Shown here: positions 38,386-47,704 of the stretch, piece after piece
Position numbering within the stretch: position 1 is the stretch's first letter
Layout: each line of letters opens with the position of its first letter
Assembly (NCBI GenBank): GCA_049487715.1
Contig: CP150583.1
Location: 1 to 64,000 of the forward strand
DNA from: Pycnococcus provasolii
Taxonomy: Eukaryota > Chlorophyta > Pseudoscourfieldiophyceae > Pseudoscourfieldiales
Direction: 5' to 3'
DNA: 64,000 bases
Notes under the pieces: model-generated
What the model saw: only the letters and a program-made list of their open reading frames with translations
The model's database searches: none
What the model was told of the DNA's origin: nothing
Made by a program: the position numbers and the translations under genes

Positions 38386-39729
38386 GTTGCTGCGGCTGCT
38401 GACAAGCTTCCGACCAAGTACGGCGCCGTGCTCTTCTACGCGTACAGGACAGTTGCCGACCCTTCGGCTTTGCTGGAGTGGCACCGCGAAGCTCTTGGTG
38501 CGGACTGTCTCGGTGTACTGGGACGCGTGCGCGTCGCTGCCGAGGGAATCAACGGAACGCTCGCAGCCCCAATGACTAATGCGCACACAGACGACGCACT
38601 GGCGTCGTCAAATCTCCACACCTACGTGCACCTTGCCGTCTCCAAGTTCCCTGAGGTGTTCCGCGACGTCGACTGGAAGACGTCCGTGGTAGACGGCGGT
38701 GCGCCGCCGTTCCCGGACCTCAAGCTGGAGTTGCGGGACGAAATCTGCTCGTCGGGACTCAAGGATACGAACGCAGACTTCGTGCGGGACTTTGGAGGCG
38801 TGCACCTCTCGCCGAAAGAATTTCACGATGCGCTCGTTCACGCGGCACGCCCTGCGGGCCACGGAACGAAAGGAAGCAAGCGAGTGCGCCAAACGCTCGA
38901 CGAACGGGTGCTGCCGCCGCCGGTGCCACCTCTTGACGTTCGGGAACTCGACAGCTCCAACACCGTCGTCGTCGACGTGCGGAACCACTACGAAGTGGCG
39001 GCGGGAAAGTTTGACCATCCTGCTCTCGTCGATCCAAGCACGCGAACGTACGACGAGTTTCCCAGGTGGCTGCGAGACAATAAGACGACGCTCGCTGACA
39101 AGACGGTTCTCATGTACTGCACAGGTGGAATCCGATGTGAGAAGGCGAGCTCGCTCGCGCGCCAGCTCGGCCTCCCGCGCGTATTCCAGCTACGTGGTGG
39201 CATTCACAGGTACCTCGAGAGCGATGTTGGTGCAAACGCCGAGTCAAGCCTGTTCGTGGGCGAAAACTACGTGTTTGACTCGAGACGCGCTTCCACGGTG
39301 GCACGCAAGTGTGAGATGTGCAACAGAATGTCCGAGACCGCGTCGCACGGCACCAACGAGCCATTTTACGGCGACGTGTCCATAGCGCCTGGTCCTGAGG
39401 GTACGGAGGTTCTCCTGAATGCCGGATGCCGCGTGTGTTGCGTTTGCCGCGATCGCGTGCTGTGCTGCGATACGTGCTTCCACGTATCGGAGCAACGCGA
39501 CCTGTACTGCATTCGGCACATGCACCTAAAGGGCATATACCACACTCGACTTTCGCGCTTCTCGGTAGATGAGTTGGAGAGACAAAGCTTACGCCTTCGA
39601 GAGGAGCATGAGAAGATGCTGAAGAGCAAGGCAAGTCGAGGCAAACGAAGGACGGTGATGAAGCAGATTCGACGCGTCGACGACGCGAAGGAGGCTGTGA
39701 GGACATCATCCCCACAGCAGTTGCAGTGA
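38386..39729 (+). CDS. TrhO/TSTD2-type rhodanese protein (5' exon not identified)
   Basis: Family of tRNA uridine-34 hydroxylases and their eukaryotic rhodanese-like relatives. The N-terminal part has VRVAAEGINGTLAAP, matching the family's conserved GINGT. The rhodanese domain has the catalytic loop MYCTGGIRCEKASS with the reactive Cys, followed by LRGGIHRYLE. The C terminus adds a Cys-rich zinc-binding-like region (CEMCNRM, CRVCCVCRDRVLCCDTC) and a basic helix. The frame opens after an in-frame TAG that directly precedes GTTGCTGCGGCT. The sequence before it looks like a 3' splice site (TTAG), so a first exon carrying the ATG must lie upstream. The start given is the likely exon boundary. Confidence 0.85.
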   Translation, partial: VAAAADKLPTKYGAVLFYAYRTVADPSALLEWHREALGADCLGVLGRVRVAAEGINGTLAAPMTNAHTDDALASSNLHTYVHLAVSKFPEVFRDVDWKTSVVDGGAPPFPDLKLELRDEICSSGLKDTNADFVRDFGGVHLSPKEFHDALVHAARPAGHGTKGSKRVRQTLDERVLPPPVPPLDVRELDSSNTVVVDVRNHYEVAAGKFDHPALVDPSTRTYDEFPRWLRDNKTTLADKTVLMYCTGGIRCEKASSLARQLGLPRVFQLRGGIHRYLESDVGANAESSLFVGENYVFDSRRASTVARKCEMCNRMSETASHGTNEPFYGDVSIAPGPEGTEVLLNAGCRVCCVCRDRVLCCDTCFHVSEQRDLYCIRHMHLKGIYHTRLSRFSVDELERQSLRLREEHEKMLKSKASRGKRRTVMKQIRRVDDAKEAVRTSSPQQLQ

Positions 39730-39811
39730 GTACTACCCTACGGATAATATATTTTCTTCTGTGTAAAAAAATTTAGACTTTGTTTTGTTTTTTGTTGTTA
39801 CCTCTTGTGTG

Positions 39812-40759
39812 TTATTCTGTTTTGCCAAAGCTGTTGACCTGCTCGCGAACCACGAGCGCGCCAACCACACAAATTGTGGGCAGCGCAAATTGCGGGTCGA
39901 TGCCGTTCGCGGCGTAAAGATCCTCGAGCGTGAGCTGCGACCACGCCAGCACATACTCGAATCCCTGCCATGCCGCGTTCGCCGTCAGCGCCGCATACTT
40001 GCCACCCACACTCATCGCCGTCATGAGTTGCTCGTTCTCTTTGAGAATGGCAACCTCTCTGTCGTAGACAGCTTGCACGTTCGCCGCGCTGTCAGTCGCG
40101 CGCGCGACAACATCGCTCGACATGACGGAAGCGACTTGCAAGTCAACCTGTTCGCGCGCCTGGTTTGCGACCACATCCGCCTGTGCCACGACAGCGGCAT
40201 ACTGAGGCGTGGCTGCAACGTACTTCGCAGCCTGGTCAGCCCGCTCGACCGCGGTCGCCGCGACAGCCTCCCAGTCGGTGTTCTCTAGTTTTGTCGCGAC
40301 GTCCTGAGCCGTCTCCGCCGCACGCTCGTACCCGCTCGCGAGCGTCTGCGCGGCGAGTTCCTGCGCTTTCGCGTATCCCTGCTGCACCCTCGGGTCTGAG
40401 GTGAAGTCCGACGCCGCCGTGACAATTTTCTGGGAGGTGTCTGCGAGCTGCGGCTCTGCAATCTTCCAGAGTTCGTTGACGCGCCCACTCGCCTGTTCCG
40501 CTCCCATGCGCACTTGGTACGCCGCCGCCCCCAGCTGCGGCTCAGCGATTTTCCACAGTTCCGTGACGTGCCCGCTCGCCTCTTCCCCGAGCATGCGCGC
40601 CTGCCTCGTGATTTCGTCCGTGGCGTTTATGTTGACGTTAACTTTGTCCAGCCCACTACTCACGACGATGTCTTCCGGAGCGGAGCAGGAGCAGGCGCGG
40701 GATTCACCATGTTTGTCCCAAGCACTGGATATCCACGCACATTCATCATCGCCAGACAC
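39812..40759 (-). CDS. Ala-rich helical protein with C-terminal membrane segment
   Basis: Unrecognised. The frame starts at a GTG (40759), and the first in-frame ATG is internal (40594), so the true 5' end is unresolved. The body has repeated amphipathic helices (TELWKIAEPQLGAAAYQVRMG is followed by a close repeat). Long Ala/Gln/Val-rich helices follow, reminiscent of lipid-binding or LEA-type proteins. The C terminus has a hydrophobic stretch (FALPTICVVGALVV). A possible donor GTGAGT at about 40,670 and a pyrimidine tract at about 40,750-40,820 suggest upstream exons. A leader with ATGs at 40,888-40,891 encodes SLRAPSQGGARGGHA, similar to the transit exon of the Fd-GOGAT gene. Plastid targeting is therefore plausible but unproven. 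Confidence 0.65.
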   Translation of the reverse strand: MSGDDECAWISSAWDKHGESRACSCSAPEDIVVSSGLDKVNVNINATDEITRQARMLGEEASGHVTELWKIAEPQLGAAAYQVRMGAEQASGRVNELWKIAEPQLADTSQKIVTAASDFTSDPRVQQGYAKAQELAAQTLASGYERAAETAQDVATKLENTDWEAVAATAVERADQAAKYVAATPQYAAVVAQADVVANQAREQVDLQVASVMSSDVVARATDSAANVQAVYDREVAILKENEQLMTAMSVGGKYAALTANAAWQGFEYVLAWSQLTLEDLYAANGIDPQFALPTICVVGALVVREQVNSFGKTE

Positions 40760-41005
40760 TTCAGAGATTTAGAAGACCGAGACCGAGAAGAAGACCGAGA
40801 AGAAGAAGAAGAACGACCGAAAAAAAGCATGACCACCACGAGCACCACCCTGAGAAGGAGCACGCAAAGAACATCTCTTCATCTTCATCATGTTGCACCG
40901 GTGGGCCTCTTTTGAAGAGAGAACGAAGAATGGGACGAAGACTCTTGAACGCGTCCGTGGACGTCGGGGAAGGTCGTACTTCAACAAAGTCGTCGGCCTT
41001 CAAGG

Positions 41006-41105
41006 GAAGGGAAGGGAAGGGAAGGGAAGGGAAGGGAACGGGAACGGGGACGGGTGGGGACGGGGACTGGAAGGCGAAGGCGAGATTAGGCGAGATTAGG
41101 CGAGA
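41006..41105 (+). repeat. G-rich tandem repeats, (GGGAA)n then (GCGAGATTAG)3
   Basis: Seven or so GGGAA units are followed by GGGAACGGGGACGGGTGGGGACGG-type sequence. Then come three copies of a 10-mer, GCGAGATTAG. The run of G triplets could form a G-quadruplex on the + strand. It lies between two divergent genes. Confidence 0.85.
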
Positions 41106-41118
41106 TTAGGGTAGGCGG

Positions 41119-41240
41119 GGCACCCCACCTGGTCTGGGAATTTGGTCGGGGCACCCCACCTGGTCGGGGAACCTCCTCCCGGGGGAGTTCCCCTGAGAAG
41201 AACCCGAGGGGAGAACCCGAGGGGAGGGGAAAACTCCACT
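41119..41240. repeat. Short direct repeats, GGGGCACCCCACCTGGTC and AACCCGAGGGGA
   Basis: An 18-bp word occurs twice about 33 bp apart (near 41,119 and 41,152), and a 12-bp word occurs twice near 41,200-41,226. The first is partly self-complementary (GGGGCACCCC). Nothing indicates a transposon. Confidence 0.6.
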
Positions 41241-41685
41241 AGGCTTCCTAGAGGGAAACCTCCCTGCCCGAGAGACAAATTCATTTCAGAGAGCTCTTCC
41301 ATCAATCAGTCTACTCAGAGCACGGGAGGGAGCAGAGGCAGTTTGGTTGGTGGAATGATTTGGGGATTCGCTGTTGCCCGACCATAACCCCTACATGTCA
41401 TCTTTGTCTACTGGTTGGTACATACTTTGGAAGACCTCTTTGGAAGCACTTTGGTGGAAGGAATGGGAATGGGGGATCCGCTGTTGTCGTTTCAAGACGA
41501 ACTTTCTCTCCCAACCACACCATAGGGAAGTCTAAGATACTGGTGGACACATCGTGACGTACATTATTATTAGTGGGGATTATTGGTGCGATCGCGATCG
41601 CAACCTGGTAAGTATTCATCGTTTCCCTCACTTCTACTTCTTCACTTCCTAGCGCTTATTATACCCTTTTGTCATCACCTTATAT
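41241..41685. other. Upstream region of the flavodoxin-like gene; no gene seen
   Basis: About 445 bp without a convincing frame; presumably the promoter and leader of the gene at 41686. Confidence 0.4.
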
Positions 41686-42297
41686 ATGTGCGACCTCGTG
41701 GTAATGCACGGCGGCGAGGCGGCGTGCGAAGTCGCGCGACACCTCGCGAAGCAAGTGCGTGCTATGGTGCCCAAGAGTTTTGCGATCAAAACGGTCGCCA
41801 TGAACGACCACTTAGACGTATGGGCGGCTGTGCTAGCATCGACCACCAAGCCAGCGTGCTTCCTCTACGTTGCGCAAACTGTCGAAAACGACGCGCCCGC
41901 AGAAGAGGCTGGGAAGGCTATCAGGCACTACACGAAACCGAGGTCGTGCAAATTCTGCTCCAACACAACCGCCGCCGCCGCCGCGAAAAATCAACATTAC
42001 GAACGATGTGGGGCTGGATGCCCGTACGTCGACGAGGAGGGGGCGCAGTTTGGTGCACTCGACGTCGCATATGCGGTGGTATGCATAGGCGACACGAACC
42101 TGCTACTCGACCGTCAAACGACAACTGCGAAGGACTGCAACGCCGCAGGCCAGAAACTTGACAAGGCGCTCGGGGTGCTGGGTGGAACATGCCTCATCGA
42201 ACGGTGCGAGGCAAACGAAGCCGAAGGACTCGAGCTGGCTATCGACCCGTGGACAGAACGATTCGCGGCTGCACTTAAAGCGAAGTATGCAAGCTAG
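41686..42297 (+). CDS. Flavodoxin-like protein, single domain
   Basis: 203 residues with a flavodoxin-type alpha/beta layout like that of diflavin reductases. The N terminus resembles a phosphate-binding loop (VVMHGGEAACEVARHLAKQVR). A middle strand follows (ACFLYVAQTVEND). The C-terminal half has AVVCIGDTN, KLDKALGVLGGTCLIERCEAN and PWTERFAAALKAKYAS, matching the LDKxLxxLGG and WxxxF pattern of the family. The usual TGT or SGT phosphate loop is changed to HGGEAA, so FMN binding is uncertain. A Cys-rich segment (CKFC, CGAGC) is an insertion. It is followed by a convergent HAD-like gene 61 bp away. An electron-transfer or FMN-binding role is inferred. Confidence 0.7.
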   Translation: MCDLVVMHGGEAACEVARHLAKQVRAMVPKSFAIKTVAMNDHLDVWAAVLASTTKPACFLYVAQTVENDAPAEEAGKAIRHYTKPRSCKFCSNTTAAAAAKNQHYERCGAGCPYVDEEGAQFGALDVAYAVVCIGDTNLLLDRQTTTAKDCNAAGQKLDKALGVLGGTCLIERCEANEAEGLELAIDPWTERFAAALKAKYAS

Positions 42298-42358
42298 ATA
42301 TACACAGTACTTACACTTACAGTAATAATACATACATACATACATGAAAGAAATCACA

Positions 42359-43165
42359 TCAAGGTGGTGCGTCGAGGTCGGCGAGAATGCGGCGCAACTG
42401 TTCGTCGTCGTTCATCTCCTCGTCGTCGTTCATCTCCTCGTCGTCAGTTGCACCGACACCCGCCTCTGGTTGTAGCGGTTGCAACCAGAAGGCGCCAGGT
42501 GTGGCAATGTCCTCGGCAACGAGGCCGCAGAGCGTGTCGACGTGAGCGTGAGCTTCTTCGACGTCCACCGCACCCACGCCCAAGCACCGCATGCCGAGAC
42601 GTCTTGCCGCTAACGCCCCCTCAGGCGACGCCTCGATGGCGACCATCCATTTGGGCACCGGCGCACGAGGCGCGCTCGGTGGCGCTTTCCCGAAACCCGC
42701 GGGCGTGACTGTGACGTTCTCAATGATATTCCGGAACAGCGCGAGTTTGCTCTGTCCATAAAACACCTCCTCGGCGCCAATCGCCTCAGCGGCTTGATGA
42801 GCAGTTTGAGGATCCGTGGCCGTCGTTGCGACGGCAAGGATTGATCCTGCTGCTGCACAGTCTTCCGCGAACGACACGGCGCACGCGTCATCCATATTGA
42901 CAACTTCGGGGTCCCATATGACGACTTCAGGCAGATCGACGTTCTTCAGCGCAGAAACGGAAAATAAACTTCTATGAAAGGTACCTACATTTGAAGCCGA
43001 AGACGAAGCCGAGGACCAACAAGACTTAAGAGGGGCAACGAATGACGAAGCACGACATGAACCAAGAAAGCCAAGAGAGCGAGAGGAGTGAGGTTGAGAA
43101 CGACCTTCACAAGGACAACGATGACGATGACGAACACGTGGTCTTGAGATTCGGATAGGCGCCAT
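42359..43165 (-). CDS. HAD-superfamily-like protein, probably degenerate, with transit-like N terminus
   Basis: 268 residues. The first 70 are Arg/Ser-rich with almost no acid, looking like a targeting sequence. The body resembles a HAD phosphatase of the CbbY type. It has a first strand VVIWDPEVV, motif-II-like SILAVATTATD, and AIEASPEGALAARRLGMRCLGVGA, which matches the family's ...SPAGVEAARAAGM...GV pattern. The catalytic DxD is not present as usual (WDPE) and the C-terminal acidic pair is altered (IEAS), so activity is doubtful. The tail carries a repeated DDEEMN. The start ATG at 43165 is clear. Confidence 0.65.
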   Translation of the reverse strand: MAPIRISRPRVRHRHRCPCEGRSQPHSSRSLGFLGSCRASSFVAPLKSCWSSASSSASNVGTFHRSLFSVSALKNVDLPEVVIWDPEVVNMDDACAVSFAEDCAAAGSILAVATTATDPQTAHQAAEAIGAEEVFYGQSKLALFRNIIENVTVTPAGFGKAPPSAPRAPVPKWMVAIEASPEGALAARRLGMRCLGVGAVDVEEAHAHVDTLCGLVAEDIATPGAFWLQPLQPEAGVGATDDEEMNDDEEMNDDEQLRRILADLDAPP

Positions 43166-43260
43166 GGTTCTTGAACCCCCCCCTGCAGGAGAGATGGAGG
43201 GTCAACCAACCAGGCAAGTACCTATTGACTGTACACCCAATGGCACAACTTTTTCCCTAA

Positions 43261-43334
43261 ACCCGAACCTTAACCTTAACCCGAACCCGAACCCGAACCC
43301 TAACCCTAACCCTAACCCTAACCCTAACCCTAAC
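43261..43334. repeat. Interstitial telomeric tract between divergent genes
   Basis: CCGAACCTTAACC grades into CCCGAA repeats and then about six perfect CCCTAA units. It lies in the promoter region between the HAD-like gene (start 43165, minus) and the gene at 44034 (plus). Confidence 0.93.
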
Positions 43335-44033
43335 GCCGGGTCCCAGGAGGCCGAGCCCTCCCATACCTTTACCTAGTTCTTACCAACCTCCGCAGGCCGG
43401 TCCCATCATCGTTCATCGCCGTGCGAAGACGAACGTCTGTGTTCGTGGTGGCGCAGGTAACAGGCGCAGGTGGCCTTTATCTTTTAACTACGATAGTCTA
43501 AGAACTATTGTTGTAACACGCGTGAGGAGTAACGTCGTGGTCAAGAAGCCAAGGAAAAAACCACTCACAAGCGGATCCACCCGGAGGCCGGGAGTGACCC
43601 GGACGACGTCGCGATACCTATACCTTTAGTTAAGACGGTCATTTTTAAGGTGGTCAAGTTCAAGAAGACTTCATAGACCCCTCTTCTACCTGTATGTTGT
43701 TGATTGCCATATTGATAATTGATGGGTTATTATTGTTGAGATGGGGAATGATTAAAGTTGAAGGTTCCAGTCAAACGAACCAACCGTCGGCCTGCCACCT
43801 GCGAGAGTAGTGCCAGTCGCTCTTTTAAAGAACGACGACGAATCACCAAAGCTCGAGGGACCCCTTGGTTGGTTGCAAGAAACACCTTCGAAGCCAATTC
43901 CCTATATAGGTCGTTTTGCAACTACGTGTGCTTCGTTGACCGACCACTGACACAGGGACACTTGCCTCCTCCGGCCCGACCCCTCGCGGAAACGACTCAT
44001 TGCCTCGCTCATTGCAACACACTTAAGTGGCCT
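43335..44033. other. Upstream region of the 757-aa protein gene; no gene
   Basis: About 700 bp. The open frame that runs into the next gene from 43758 starts with TTG and is weakly protein-like until 44034. No other feature is visible. Confidence 0.4.
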
Positions 44034-46307
44034 ATGCCGCCTGGCACTCTGCCGCAGACGCTCAAGCTGCCTGCGCTTGGCTCGCACTATGATCATGGCA
44101 GCTCACAGCACCCCGCGTTCGAGCACTTCGACGACCTCAACCTTGATACAGACATGGCCATCAACGCCTTGCTCACGTTCGCGGGAGTCACGGAAACGGA
44201 CAACAAGCACTTCAAGGCGCACATACACAGGTCGGGAAAACATACCGAGGCGCTCGTGTACTCAGAGGCGAAACGGTTCGTCAGGGCGCTCTCCGAGGTG
44301 CACGGCGACAACGACGCGGCGCCAGGCGGAGACGACACCGAGCTGTACCACGTCAACAAAGCCGACGAAAGCGACGCCGCCAAGAGAGCAAAGGCGCGTG
44401 CAAAAGTTATCGCAAAGGCGAGGACGGGAGGAGCGAGGCTCAGCAAGCGCATGCCCAAGTGGCTGCACGCCATCAACGAGGCGAGAACGCTCGCGAAAAG
44501 AGCGAGGCGCGCGAGAGACCACCTGGTCGAGTACGAGGAGGCGGACGACAGGCCGCCCACCGCAGCGACGAGCTTCACCGTGCGTAGCGTGGCCAGCGAC
44601 GCGCCGCCGTCGCACGAACAGCTCGCATTCGAGGCGGGTGAACTCACGGACAGAGCGCAGGTGGCGGAGGCGAGGGCGCGGAGAATGTGCGACGAAGAGT
44701 CGCTGAACGTCGTGCAAGGGTACGCGTACGCGGAGCGAGGCGACGTGAGACGGCCGAACGCAAGGGTTGGCGGCTCGCCGCAGGAGAAGGTGCGCAAAAC
44801 GCGCTTCTCCGTCATGCCGTCGGGCGCGTCGAAGCCGCCGACGCGAGCGAACATACGGTCGGGGCTCAAGCCACAGGGAGGGCTGTTCGATGCGGGTCAG
44901 CGGGCGAATCACGTGCGCATCTCCGCGAGCGGAGGCGCTGAGGATGAAACTGCGGCAGCCACCACGCACGATACCCTCGGGCTGGTCGGATACATACGGC
45001 TGCTCCGAGACGCGCGGCTGCTCAACAACAAGCTCACGACCGTCGATACGACTGACCTCTTCGAGAAAGAGTGCCGTCGCTGTGGCAAACCCCCTTCGGA
45101 GGGCATCCCGACATCTGGGCAGGATCTGCGCCACGCTCTCGTTGTCGCTGGCCGCAGGGCGCTCGGGGAACCGATTGGGCGACACCACAAGCCTCCGGCG
45201 GAATGCACGACGGAGCAGGCTCGCCGAGCACACGCATTCGCGGAGGATTGGCGCAACCTACTCGAGCGGAACATTCTGCCATTCTGCCACAGCGCCGCGC
45301 TTCCGATACCCGAGCTCGACCTATGCTACTCGGAGGACGTGCTGCACTTGCTCGGCACGCATCGCCAGCGTCTGAGGCAGATGTTCGCACACTACGCCAC
45401 GCTTGGGAGCGTCGGCGTGGGCGTTGACAAGGAGTCGTGGGACTACTGCGTGGCCTCCAACTGCACGATGAACATCGACGAGGCTCTTCAATTTGCTCTC
45501 AACTTTGATATCGTGCCTTCCTTAATCTCCAAGAACACGTATCTGGAGGTGTTCCGGGAGGTGGAGAGAGGAAATGACGGCGACGAGCTTCACGATCGTA
45601 TCTCCATGCCCGCGTTTGAAGAGCTTTTGGTGAAGCTGTCTAGGCGTGTCATGCTGGAGTCATCGCGCCTCGTGGTGGACCCCCACGCCACGGTGACCGA
45701 GGCTGCAGCCGCGAGGCGGATCCTGCGCTGCCTCCCCGACGCTGCGGCGCGAGATCGCATCTTGTCATTTGCACCTGCGCGCATGCCCATGCCTCGCACG
45801 GAGGCTGAAATTCACGACGCAGGTGCAGTTCGCATTGCAGAGCTGCGCGCGATGCAGCAAACCCAGATTCAGTCTGAGGAGGCTGAGCGCCGCGGCATGG
45901 CGGTGCGCCGTCGCGGCGAGGCGCGTAGGCGCCTCGAGCAGCGTCGCGAGCAAAACACGAGGATGGATCTTTCTGTGATCAATCGTCGCCAGCCCTCCGC
46001 CTCAAGTCGTCTCGTGGAGGACGTTGGAAAGACGTCAGTGATTCCCGCGCTTGTGATTCCTGCACACCATGCATCGCGTGCGTCATCTCGCAATTCGTCC
46101 TCCGCGAACCACGGACGAAGCAAGCTGCCCGCTCCCCCTCCTGGCAATCAAAAGAGCCGATTTTCCAGCGCACCCAATCAAGCATATCGCTCTCGTACGC
46201 GTCAGCTTGAAGCCATCGAGGATGTGCAGAGCGTGCTTCGCTTGAAGACGCCAAATGTTGTCTCGTCGAGGTCGACGTTCGTGCCGCCACAGAGGCGTGT
46301 TGGTTGA
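44034..46307 (+). CDS. Large hypothetical protein, 757 aa, with helical EF-hand-like domain
   Basis: Start chosen at the ATG at 44034 (MPPGTLPQTLKLPALGSHYDHG). No catalytic motif is recognisable. The N-terminal 300 residues are basic and helical. A central segment (residues about 450-545) has the rhythm of a paired-helix domain found in some cytoskeletal and ciliary proteins: SWDYCVASNCTMNIDEALQF, then VPSLISKNTYLEVFREVE and MPAFEELLVKLSRRV. The C-terminal third is Arg-rich and helical, then disordered and Ser/Pro-rich. It might be a cytoskeletal or centrosomal protein; that is inference from the helical-domain resemblance. The gene is convergent with the tubulin ligase, 137 bp apart. Confidence 0.7.
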   Translation: MPPGTLPQTLKLPALGSHYDHGSSQHPAFEHFDDLNLDTDMAINALLTFAGVTETDNKHFKAHIHRSGKHTEALVYSEAKRFVRALSEVHGDNDAAPGGDDTELYHVNKADESDAAKRAKARAKVIAKARTGGARLSKRMPKWLHAINEARTLAKRARRARDHLVEYEEADDRPPTAATSFTVRSVASDAPPSHEQLAFEAGELTDRAQVAEARARRMCDEESLNVVQGYAYAERGDVRRPNARVGGSPQEKVRKTRFSVMPSGASKPPTRANIRSGLKPQGGLFDAGQRANHVRISASGGAEDETAAATTHDTLGLVGYIRLLRDARLLNNKLTTVDTTDLFEKECRRCGKPPSEGIPTSGQDLRHALVVAGRRALGEPIGRHHKPPAECTTEQARRAHAFAEDWRNLLERNILPFCHSAALPIPELDLCYSEDVLHLLGTHRQRLRQMFAHYATLGSVGVGVDKESWDYCVASNCTMNIDEALQFALNFDIVPSLISKNTYLEVFREVERGNDGDELHDRISMPAFEELLVKLSRRVMLESSRLVVDPHATVTEAAAARRILRCLPDAAARDRILSFAPARMPMPRTEAEIHDAGAVRIAELRAMQQTQIQSEEAERRGMAVRRRGEARRRLEQRREQNTRMDLSVINRRQPSASSRLVEDVGKTSVIPALVIPAHHASRASSRNSSSANHGRSKLPAPPPGNQKSRFSSAPNQAYRSRTRQLEAIEDVQSVLRLKTPNVVSSRSTFVPPQRRVG

Positions 46308-46444
46308 TACCTTATGATACATACAATGCGCTGCTCATGTAATGTATACCACTTTTTCTTCAGTTACGGAATTGACGCATAAATCGCGATATTTTGATTT
46401 ACAAAAAGCTATAAGATATGGTAGTTCAACACATCACGGACACT

Positions 46445-47704
46445 TCAAAGTTCCATGAAGTGCGGATTGGATTGGCTGTTTTGTTTCGCATGCTCTTTCG
46501 ATGCGCCATCTCCCAAGCCAAGAATGTCGCGACGCAGTGGTTCTAGCGCCAGATTTACCACAGCCTCGGCAGCTTCGGGTATCATACGCTCAGCGACCGC
46601 CGGCGACCCATTCGCTTCAAGCAGAAGGACGCGGCCATCCGTCGTGGCAATGAGATCAAGTCCTAGCAGCTGAAAGGATGCACACGGCGCATCGGCGCTG
46701 AAGTCGGCATTCTCTCTCAGCGCGGCAACGAGGTCTCGCGCAGCTTCGTGCATACCCTGCTCGATGCGACGGAAGAGTTCGCTGCCCGCGCTTCGCCCGC
46801 GCGACTCCTCCAAATAGACGCGCACGTCTTCGCGAAACACCTCGTTTCCCTCCTCGTGCTCGCCGTACGCCTCACCTTGTACTTGAACGCAGTGGTTTGT
46901 GATGTGCGCGTATCTGTCGTCGAGCTTGGCCATGTCGAATGCCGATCCGCACACGCGTGCGACCCAGTCGGTGTACCAGAACGCCTTTCCGTCGTGGCGC
47001 ACGCAGACGAGTGCTCTCACGTCAAACTTCCGATTACCTCTGTATAAGAGTGGCTCCTCGACGTATCGTTGCACGAGCCACATCGGCCTAGGCTTGGGTC
47101 TTATTGGCCTTCGCTTTGTCTTTGCGCCGTCTTCTTTGGCTGCAGGCTGGTCGTTTGGCGCGGCAGACGCGTCGACGTATGCCGCCGCTTCTGACGCGCA
47201 TGCAAAGACGCGTATTCCATCCCCGTGCGCCCCTGACGTCGGCTTCGCGATCCATGGTCCGCTCCGTGTTTGGTGCGCCTTGATTAGTTCGTGCCGTTCG
47301 TCGTCTTGCGACTGAGGGACGAGCAGGTACGTTTCGGGCAAAGCGGGATGTTGGTACGCATTCTCGGTATGCTCACGTCCGAGCATACGAAGCTGCTTAA
47401 CCATGAGCGCCTTGATTGTAACTTTGTTGGATCCGCGTACGTGGTTAACAGCGACATTCGGTTTCCCGTTATTTTCCGCGCCTGAAGATGCGTAGAGAAG
47501 CGGCCACGGCACGTTCCACCGTTCGAGTAGGAGTAGGTGTGCCTTTTGTGACGAGGGCGTGCGCTTATACAAGGACGCGTACGGCTTCATGGGTTTTTGT
47601 AAAACATTGTCGAGGCCAAGGTACAAAGAAGACGACGTGTTTAAAAAGTAGTACAAGAACTCTGAAGAACAAGGGGACGGACATGGAACTTCCATCGCCG
47701 CCAT
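46445..47704 (-). CDS. Tubulin-tyrosine-ligase-like protein
   Basis: ATP-grasp enzyme that adds amino acids to tubulin or related proteins. The TTL domain covers residues about 100-400. It has the ATP-binding WIAKPTSGAHGDGIRVF, then VQRYVEEPLLYRGNRKFDVRAL, HITNHCVQ and LGLDLIATTDGRVLLLEANGSPA, whose acidic and Asn residues bind magnesium. Length of 419 residues fits a single-domain TTL or a short TTLL. The ATG at 47704 is preceded by an in-frame GTG. A polyglutamylase-specific extension is not obvious, so tyrosine ligase or monoglycylase or glutamylase cannot be separated. Confidence 0.93.
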   Translation of the reverse strand: MAAMEVPCPSPCSSEFLYYFLNTSSSLYLGLDNVLQKPMKPYASLYKRTPSSQKAHLLLLERWNVPWPLLYASSGAENNGKPNVAVNHVRGSNKVTIKALMVKQLRMLGREHTENAYQHPALPETYLLVPQSQDDERHELIKAHQTRSGPWIAKPTSGAHGDGIRVFACASEAAAYVDASAAPNDQPAAKEDGAKTKRRPIRPKPRPMWLVQRYVEEPLLYRGNRKFDVRALVCVRHDGKAFWYTDWVARVCGSAFDMAKLDDRYAHITNHCVQVQGEAYGEHEEGNEVFREDVRVYLEESRGRSAGSELFRRIEQGMHEAARDLVAALRENADFSADAPCASFQLLGLDLIATTDGRVLLLEANGSPAVAERMIPEAAEAVVNLALEPLRRDILGLGDGASKEHAKQNSQSNPHFMEL

